From an uncultured Coprococcus sp. (GTDB lineage: Bacteria > Bacillota > Clostridia > Lachnospirales > Lachnospiraceae), in assembly GCA_900557435.1 (NCBI GenBank), contig USSH01000058.1:1-10817 (forward strand): 10,817 bases of DNA, read 5' to 3'. This document shows, piece by piece, positions 6,700 to 10,817 of this stretch; within the stretch, counting starts at the first letter, position 1, and each line of letters starts with the position of its first letter. The notes below the pieces were generated by a model. The model made no database searches. It was not told where the DNA came from and saw nothing but the letters and a program-made list of their open reading frames with translations. Both the position numbers and the translations under genes were made by a program.

Positions 6700-6742
6700 T
6701 TTACTTATTTGGCTTTTACTTATTTTGGTTTACTTATTTTGC
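6700..6742 (+). repeat. Three direct repeats of TTTACTTATTT in the ung / micro-protein gap
   Basis: TTTACTTATTT occurs at 6700, 6715 and 6729 (periods 15 and 14 bases), each followed by (T)GG or (T)GC. The array lies between the minus-strand ung promoter and the plus-strand promoter at 6765. The rest of the 6561-6949 gap holds the two promoters, the Fur/PerR-like box and an unexplained leader; I see no RNA gene there. Confidence 0.7.
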
Positions 6743-6764
6743 TGACTTTTAATGGTTTTTTGAG

Positions 6765-6793
6765 TTGTAAGAAATTTTCTGACATGATATAAT
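6765..6793 (+). promoter_or_regulatory. Strong promoter upstream of the micro-protein gene
   Basis: TTGTAA (6765-6770), 17-base spacer, perfect TATAAT (6788-6793) preceded by TG at 6785-6786 (extended -10). Transcription would start near 6800, leaving about 150 nt of leader before the micro-protein ATG at 6950. That leader contains a degenerate CACATTnAAg repeat and a possible 39-codon reading frame (6855-6974). Confidence 0.65.
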
Positions 6794-6949
6794 ATGAAGC
6801 GCATTGACGTGCATAAAACAATACGCAATTGAAGAGCAAACGGTGGAATATATAATGGAGCACACATTGAATTACACATTAAAGTATGTATTGGAGTGCA
6901 CATTTAAGAAGATATACACGTTGAAGATATTCGAAAGGAGCATATATGT

Positions 6950-7099
6950 ATGGAGAAGGCATATAATACTATGAAGCATGTAGGCGCACTTAATATTGCG
7001 CTTGGGGTTATAACTATAGTCACAGGTCTTGTTGTTGGTATACTCATGCTTACAGCAGGTGGCAGATCCCTCAAGAATAAGAGATTTATAGTATGGTGA
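6950..7099 (+). CDS. Hypothetical 49-residue single-pass membrane micro-protein
   Basis: Reading frame of 49 codons plus TGA, too short for usual gene calling. GAAAGGAG (6933-6940) lies 9 nt before the ATG at 6950, and a strong extended -10 promoter lies 150 nt upstream. The protein is MEKAYNTMKHVGALN at the start, then one hydrophobic stretch at about residues 12-36 rich in Gly/Ile/Val/Leu with a GxxxG-like spacing (GVITIVTGLVVG), then a basic tail GGRSLKNKRFIVW. That is a plausible single transmembrane helix with the basic end in the cytoplasm. I cannot name a family. A competing ATG at 6946 gives only six codons. Stand-alone: no terminator is evident before the leuA promoter, so some read-through into the T-box leader is possible. 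Confidence 0.7.
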   Translation: MEKAYNTMKHVGALNIALGVITIVTGLVVGILMLTAGGRSLKNKRFIVW

Positions 7100-7153
7100 T
7101 CATAGTTCGGGATGGATGTTTGTCTATATTTTGATAAATAATAACTGAGAACT

Positions 7154-7217
7154 AAAGTGAAAAAAGAAAGTAAAAAAAGAAAGTAAAAAAAGAAAGTAAA
7201 AAAAGAAGTAAAAAAAG
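7154..7217 (+). repeat. 13-bp A-rich tandem repeat upstream of the leuA promoter
   Basis: Five consecutive copies of a 13-base unit, AAAGTAAAAAAAG, beginning at 7154, 7167, 7180, 7193 and 7206; the first has one substitution (GTG for GTA) and the last lacks one A. The array ends 15 bases before the leuA -35 box. Homopolymer A7 tracts in perfect tandem are prone to slippage and could act as an upstream promoter element or a copy-number variable locus. Confidence 0.9.
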
Positions 7218-7232
7218 AAGGCATAAAAAGGG

Positions 7233-7262
7233 TTGACATCTGACTTGGTAATGTGTTAGAGT
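7233..7262 (+). promoter_or_regulatory. Promoter of the leuA T-box transcript
   Basis: Perfect TTGACA (7233-7238), 18-base spacer, TAGAGT (7257-7262) preceded by TG at 7253-7254 or 7254-7256 region (TGTTAGAGT, extended -10). Start is expected near 7269, just before the T-box stem I. Confidence 0.65.
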
Positions 7263-7269
7263 CAACCTA

Positions 7270-7596
7270 GTAAATGCGATGAAAAGGAGTAGTAGGATCC
7301 TGGATATTTTCAGAGAGCTGTCGGTTGGTGTGAGACAGTGGTTGAAAGGATTTGAACTCGCCTTGGAGCAGCTCTCTAAAAGATTTATCAGTAGGTCGAG
7401 TAGGATGAGACGGAAGCTGACCGTTATAACAGGAAGATATAAGATGTGTTATAATTATGATCAGGTGTTTAGATGATGATCTGGTTGTAGAGTGTGCATG
7501 TCTGTATCTGTAACGAGAGCATACTTTTGCAAGTGTGAAATAGAGTGGTACCGCGTAACTTACGTCTCTATAGAATATGAGATGTGAGTTTTTTTT
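7270..7596 (+). ncRNA. Leucine T-box riboswitch (leader of leuA)
   Basis: Tandem marks of a T-box leader: stem I with GGAGTAGTAG and the GGTTGGTGTGA apical motif, closed by CTGTC (7318-7322) and GACAG (7334-7338); specifier GAA-CTC-G with CTC at 7357-7359 (leucine); the T-box AGAGTGGTACCGCG (7542-7555); terminator behind. Antiterminator: ATAGAG (7540-7545) pairs CTCTAT (7566-7571), a 7-nt bulge TGGTACC (7546-7552), then GCGT/ACGT. The base after TGG is U, matching an A discriminator, as in tRNA-Leu. It excludes the terminator stem. Uncharged tRNA-Leu should therefore allow leuA transcription. Stem II/III region (about 7378-7539) not drawn in detail. Confidence 0.93.
7557..7596 (+). terminator. 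T-box intrinsic terminator
   Basis: Stem of 12 pairs, AACTTACGTCTC (7557-7568) with GAGATGTGAGTT (7579-7590), two of them G-U wobbles, 10-nt loop, followed by a run of eight T (7589-7596). It shares bases with the antiterminator (7562-7571), so the two folds cannot coexist. Confidence 0.93.
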
Positions 7597-7678
7597 ATTT
7601 TTAGGAAAACGATATCAGATGACGTTACAGAATACTGAGAATATTTATATGACAGTTTTAAAGTAGGAGGATTTATCA

Positions 7679-9340
7679 ATGAAGAATTATCAGAATTACA
7701 AGCGTGGATATTTTATGCCACCTGTTGAGTGCACGGATTGGGTAAAGAAAGAATATATAGACAAAGCCCCTGCGTGGTGCAGCGTTGACCTGAGAGATGG
7801 AAATCAGGCACTTATTGTTCCGATGAGCCTTGATGAAAAGCTTGAATTTTTCCAGGAACTTGTGAGAATTGGATTCAAGGAGATTGAGATTGGATTCCCG
7901 GCAGCATCTGAGACAGAGTATGAATTCTGCAGAACGCTTATAGAGAAGAATCTCATACCTGATGATGTAACGATCCAGGTACTTACACAGGCGAGACCGC
8001 ATATTATCGAGAAGACATTCAAGGCTATAGAGGGATGCAGCAATGTCATAGTACATTTGTATAACTCCACATCTTTTGCACAGAGGCAGCAGGTGTTCAG
8101 AAAGTCGAAAGAGGAGATCCTCAAGATCGCTGTAGATGGTGCGGAACTTCTTAATAAGATGGCAGAAGAGTATGGAGTGCCATATCAGTTTGAATATTCA
8201 CCAGAGAGCTTTACAGGAACAGAGATGGATTACGCTCTTGAAGTGTGCAACGCAGTTATCGATGTGTGGAAACCAACTGCAGAGAGAAAAGTTATAATCA
8301 ATCTTCCTGCAACAGTTGAGATGTCTCTGCCACACGTATATGCTAGTCAGATAGAGTACATGAGCAAGAATCTCCATGACAGGGAGAATGTTGTGTTATC
8401 ACTTCATCCGCACAATGACAGAGGCTGTGGAGTTGCCGATGCGGAGCTTGGTATACTTGCAGGAGCAGATAGAATAGAGGGAACCCTGTTTGGCAATGGC
8501 GAGAGAACAGGAAATGTAGATATAATCACACTGTGCATGAATATGTTCACACATGGGGTTGATCCCGAACTGGATCTTAGTGATATTCCAAAGCTTACAG
8601 AGCTTTATGAGAGAGTTACAGGTATGAAGGTTTATGATCGTTCGCCGTATACAGGAAAACTTGTGTTCGCTGCGTTCTCAGGTTCACATCAGGATGCCAT
8701 AGCAAAGGGAATGAAGTTTAGGAAGGAGCAGGGTGATGGAATGTGGACTTGTCCATATCTGCCGCTTAATCCAGAAGACATTGGCAGAAAGTATGATGGA
8801 GATGTAATAAGAATAAATAGCCAGTCTGGAAAGGGTGGAATTGGATTTATACTGCAGACCAAGTATGGATTTGATCTTCCTGCAAAGTTTAGAGAGGATC
8901 TCGGATACACAGTAAAAGATGTATCAGACAAGGAGCACAAGGAGCTTAGTCCTAAGGAAGTTCTTGATATATTCCAGAGCACATATGTCAATGTTGAGGT
9001 GCCGATAAAGATGCTTGAGAATCATTTTGTTCAGGGGGATGGAATATCCGCAGAGATAACTATTCTTAGAGATGGAGAGAAGAAGGTTTACCATGGAAAG
9101 GGAAATGGACGACTTGATGCGGTAAGCAATGCAATTAAGAAACATTTTAATATAAAGTTTAAGGTTGTTTGTTATGAGGAGCATTCTCTTCAGACAGGGT
9201 CTAACTCACAGGCTGTCGCCTATGTCGGAGTTGAGACTGAAAATGGCAATGTTGTCTGGGGAGCAGGCATCAAGGATGATATCATAGATGCGTCAGTACA
9301 TGCTCTTGTAAGTGCCGTCAATAGAACTGGAAAGATATGA
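7679..9340 (+). CDS. leuA: 2-isopropylmalate synthase (long, LEU4-like form)
   Basis: A 553-residue enzyme that condenses acetyl-CoA with 2-ketoisovalerate to 2-isopropylmalate, the committed step of leucine synthesis. TIM-barrel HMGL-like domain with catalytic/metal motifs DLRDGNQAL (37-45), HPHNDRG (243-249, metal His 243 and 245) and GNGERTGN (272-279); then a linker and a C-terminal leucine-binding regulatory domain (about 435-553, containing GKGNGRLDAVSNAI, SLQTGSNSQAVAYV and DIIDASVHALVSAVNR). The length and sequence place it in the larger type seen in actinobacteria and yeast, not the ~510 aa enterobacterial one. ATG start at 7679 with AGGAGG 8 nt upstream. Regulated by the T-box leader and, by inference, by leucine feedback on the C-terminal domain. 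Transcribed alone; downstream terminator at 9377. Confidence 0.97.
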   Translation: MKNYQNYKRGYFMPPVECTDWVKKEYIDKAPAWCSVDLRDGNQALIVPMSLDEKLEFFQELVRIGFKEIEIGFPAASETEYEFCRTLIEKNLIPDDVTIQVLTQARPHIIEKTFKAIEGCSNVIVHLYNSTSFAQRQQVFRKSKEEILKIAVDGAELLNKMAEEYGVPYQFEYSPESFTGTEMDYALEVCNAVIDVWKPTAERKVIINLPATVEMSLPHVYASQIEYMSKNLHDRENVVLSLHPHNDRGCGVADAELGILAGADRIEGTLFGNGERTGNVDIITLCMNMFTHGVDPELDLSDIPKLTELYERVTGMKVYDRSPYTGKLVFAAFSGSHQDAIAKGMKFRKEQGDGMWTCPYLPLNPEDIGRKYDGDVIRINSQSGKGGIGFILQTKYGFDLPAKFREDLGYTVKDVSDKEHKELSPKEVLDIFQSTYVNVEVPIKMLENHFVQGDGISAEITILRDGEKKVYHGKGNGRLDAVSNAIKKHFNIKFKVVCYEEHSLQTGSNSQAVAYVGVETENGNVVWGAGIKDDIIDASVHALVSAVNRTGKI

Positions 9341-9376
9341 TAAAGATATAATATTGAAATAAAAATAATGAGTAAT

Positions 9377-9431
9377 AACAAGTACCGTATTCGCCTGATG
9401 CGCAGCATCTGGATAATACGGTACTTGTTTT
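9377..9431. terminator. Bidirectional terminator after leuA
   Basis: Perfect 15-bp stem, AACAAGTACCGTATT (9377-9391) with AATACGGTACTTGTT (9415-9429), enclosing an inner GATGC/GCATC hairpin, followed by TTTT on the plus strand. On the minus strand the run is weaker (TTATTACTCATTATTTTT further on). It separates leuA from the convergent CBS-domain gene. Confidence 0.88.
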
Positions 9432-9486
9432 ATGTGACATTATACGGAATGACCCTGGATGATATGCAAATGCTTTTAGCTCTCTG

Positions 9487-9903
9487 CTATTCAGGTTGGA
9501 TATTTTTTAGCTTTTTGTAACAGTAGCCTATGATATCTTTTCTGGTTACAATGCCGATGAACTTATTCTGATCATCTACAACTGGGACAAAATTCTGAGC
9601 CATAGCACGTGCGATAAGGTCTTCCATATTGGAGCTGATTGAAACTGATGCATATTCAAATTTTTTGGGGATATCATTAAGAAAAATATTTTCGGCTGTC
9701 TTGAGGGCACTCATAGAATTCTTCTTGCAATACCATAGAATGTCACCTTCAGTTATTGTGCCCACATATTCTCCGTTGCTTGATAATATAGGTATAGCTG
9801 AATAGCGGTGGATTTCCATTTTTTCCAATATCTGTCTCAATGAATTATTGTCTTCAATATATGCGACCTCGCTTTTGGGTGTCAAAAAAAATAAAATGTT
9901 CAT
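9487..9903 (-). CDS. Two-CBS-domain protein
   Basis: A 138-residue cytoplasmic protein made of a CBS pair: CBS1 about 12-62 (YSAIPILSSNGEYVGTITEGDIL) and CBS2 about 74-128 (FVPVVDDQNKFIGIVTRKDII). CBS pairs bind adenine nucleotides (AMP, ATP, S-adenosylmethionine or c-di-AMP) and act as energy sensors. No other domain is present, so it would act through a partner; c-di-AMP binders of this stand-alone shape exist in Firmicutes but nothing here proves that ligand. ATG start 9901-9903 with AAGGAG 7 nt upstream. Single-gene unit with its own promoter, opposite to the coiled-coil gene on the right. Confidence 0.9.
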   Translation of the reverse strand: MNILFFLTPKSEVAYIEDNNSLRQILEKMEIHRYSAIPILSSNGEYVGTITEGDILWYCKKNSMSALKTAENIFLNDIPKKFEYASVSISSNMEDLIARAMAQNFVPVVDDQNKFIGIVTRKDIIGYCYKKLKNIQPE

Positions 9904-9948
9904 ATTAAATCTCCTTAGTGCTGATAATAAAAATAAAACCCCTATTCA

Positions 9949-9977
9949 ATTATATGGTATATTCGATGGAAGTTCAA
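9949..9977 (-). promoter_or_regulatory. Promoter of the CBS-domain gene
   Basis: On the minus strand TTGAAC (9972-9977) and a perfect TATAAT (9949-9954) are 17 bases apart. The start is near 9942, with a leader of about 39 nt. Confidence 0.7.
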
Positions 9978-9983
9978 TTGAAC
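9972..9983. promoter_or_regulatory. Palindromic operator candidate over the CBS-gene -35
   Basis: GTTCAATTGAAC is a perfect 12-bp palindrome whose left half is the -35 hexamer itself. A repressor bound here would block RNA polymerase. No partner regulator gene is in the window. Confidence 0.4.
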
Positions 9984-10004
9984 AAAGTGTGAAGAATGTA
10001 AATA

Positions 10005-10019
10005 ATGATGATGATGATG
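10005..10019 (+). repeat. (ATG)5 trinucleotide repeat in the divergent gap
   Basis: Five tandem ATG triplets lie upstream of the two divergent promoters. The rest of the 9904-10223 gap holds both promoters, the palindrome and AT-rich DNA; I see no RNA gene. Confidence 0.8.
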
Positions 10020-10114
10020 AAATCGAGTTATACATATACATATTTTATATTGTGATGTAGTTTTCAGAATAAAGTATTTAATATTGGGGATGTGTCTGAA
10101 TTTGTAAAAAGCTG

Positions 10115-10143
10115 TTGTTAAATATTGGGCTATTTGATATTAT
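10115..10143 (+). promoter_or_regulatory. Promoter of the coiled-coil membrane protein gene
   Basis: TTGTTA (10115-10120), 17-base spacer, TATTAT (10138-10143) preceded by TG at 10135-10136 (extended -10). The start is near 10150, leaving about 74 nt of leader. Confidence 0.6.
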
Positions 10144-10223
10144 AAAAATGTATGCACAATTTATTGCTTTAAGCGAAATAAAAGAGTCCTGCATTTGCGG
10201 GGGAAAGACACAAGGAGGACTGC

Positions 10224-10817
10224 GTGGATATGGGTACAGAGAATGTTTTCCAGGAAAACCAGGAATATCTTATAAAAGCAAGGGAGTTAGTTACATCCAT
10301 AGATGATATGGAGGACGAACTGGACCAGACTAAGACGATGCAGAAGAAGATAGCCAGGAGTCTGTCTCAGGAGGAAAAGGGGCTTTCGGACGAGATCAGT
10401 TCAACATTGAAGAACAGGAAGAATGAAATAGAAGATGGATATGATGCCAGATTGTCGGAAAATGGAGCTAAGATCAGACAGTTTCAGTCTCAGAAAGATA
10501 AAAAGAAAAATGAACGGATGGGCAATAGGATAGAGAGTGAGACAGCTTCATTGAATGAAAGTAATAGACAGCTAAAGCTGGAGGCGAAGGAGCTGTTCAA
10601 GCAGAACCATGTTTCGGCTTTTTGTAATAGCAGTTTTTTTTACTGCATGTTTGCGCCAAGCGGGTTTGTAGAAATAATTAAACTTATTGGACTGATCTGC
10701 CTGTTTTGCCTGGGAATACCTGCGGTAGTATCGATCATATTGTCATACACAGTGTTTACAGGGAATGTCAATAAACTTGTATATGCAGTGATTGGATTGG
10801 CGATTGTTCTGCTCGAG
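10224..10817 (+). CDS. Coiled-coil membrane protein of unknown function, 3' end cut
   Basis: Open frame of 198 codons reaching the right edge without a stop; the C-terminus is missing. I chose the GTG at 10224, 5 nt after AAGGAGG (10212-10218); the ATG at 10230 is 11 nt from it and equally in frame. Residues about 10-127 are charged (Glu/Lys/Gln-rich, few hydrophobics at regular spacing) and look like a long coiled coil. A short Cys/Phe segment (130-145) and a hydrophobic segment (about 151-178, LIGLICLFCLGIPAVVSIIL) follow, then a second one starts at about 185. There is no signal peptide, so the coiled coil is probably cytoplasmic. I do not recognise the family. It is transcribed alone, with its promoter back to back with the CBS gene. 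Confidence 0.75.
   Translation, partial: MDMGTENVFQENQEYLIKARELVTSIDDMEDELDQTKTMQKKIARSLSQEEKGLSDEISSTLKNRKNEIEDGYDARLSENGAKIRQFQSQKDKKKNERMGNRIESETASLNESNRQLKLEAKELFKQNHVSAFCNSSFFYCMFAPSGFVEIIKLIGLICLFCLGIPAVVSIILSYTVFTGNVNKLVYAVIGLAIVLLE

Noticed and set aside
6904..7239. 111-codon minus-strand frame with a Phe/Leu-rich start
   Set aside because: Its hydrophobic start is the reverse of the A-rich tandem repeat and it runs across the micro-protein gene; no ribosome site.
7279..7476. 65-codon plus-strand frame in the leuA leader
   Set aside because: It lies wholly within the T-box stem I and following stems; the Arg-rich translation is a by-product of structured RNA.
9848..10060. 70-codon plus-strand frame containing DDDDE
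   Set aside because: The acidic run comes from the (ATG)5 repeat, and the frame is antisense to the CBS gene start and its promoter.
10115..10306. 63-codon plus-strand frame starting in the 10115 promoter
   Set aside because: It begins at the -35 box, upstream of any likely transcript start, and is out of frame with the well-supported coiled-coil gene.
1..10817. A defence island, CRISPR array, prophage or IS element
   Set aside because: No direct-repeat spacer pattern, transposase, integrase or toxin-antitoxin signature was seen; gene content is core-like.

Overview
The window looks like a chromosomal segment from a spore-forming, low-to-moderate GC Clostridia, most likely a Lachnospiraceae (Coprococcus/Butyrivibrio-like). 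This is inferred from strong AGGAGG-type ribosome binding sites, a cotJABC spore-coat operon, a leucine T-box leader in front of leuA, and the overall protein flavour. It is mostly ordinary housekeeping DNA. I see no phage, IS element, CRISPR array, tRNA or rRNA, and no obvious multi-gene novel system.

Layout. Positions 1-2064 read leftwards: a 3'-truncated EamA/DMT-family membrane exporter (1-810) preceded by the spore-coat operon cotJA-cotJB-cotJC (2064 to 900). The coat genes are tightly coupled, and CotJC carries all the manganese-catalase ligands. Also leftwards, 4274-2127 is tex, an RNA-binding S1/YqgF protein. Divergent from tex is a stand-alone HD-domain hydrolase of the RelA/SpoT (MESH1-like) type at 4458-5060. 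It converges on a leftward ung plus histidine-phosphatase pair (6560 to 5241), with a long, nearly perfect hairpin between the convergent units as a two-way terminator.

Positions 6561-7678 are the densest non-coding stretch. They hold the ung promoter with a Fur/PerR-like box, a three-copy TTTACTTATTT repeat array, a strong rightward promoter, a 49-residue membrane micro-protein not listed by ordinary length cut-offs (6950-7099), a 13-bp A-rich tandem repeat, and a complete leucine-specific T-box riboswitch. The riboswitch has a CUC specifier, a 7-nt UGGUACC bulge, and mutually exclusive antiterminator and terminator. It controls leuA (7679-9340), the entry enzyme of leucine synthesis.

The right end has a bidirectional terminator, a leftward two-CBS-domain sensor-like protein (9903-9487) with a palindrome over its promoter, and a rightward coiled-coil membrane protein of unknown function that runs off the window (10224 onward).

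The units are functionally independent: stationary phase/sporulation (cotJ), RNA metabolism and stringent-response-like functions (tex, HD hydrolase), DNA repair (ung), and amino-acid synthesis (leuA). The less explained items are the micro-protein, the repeat arrays near promoters, the terminal coiled-coil protein and the cysteine-rich CotJA.
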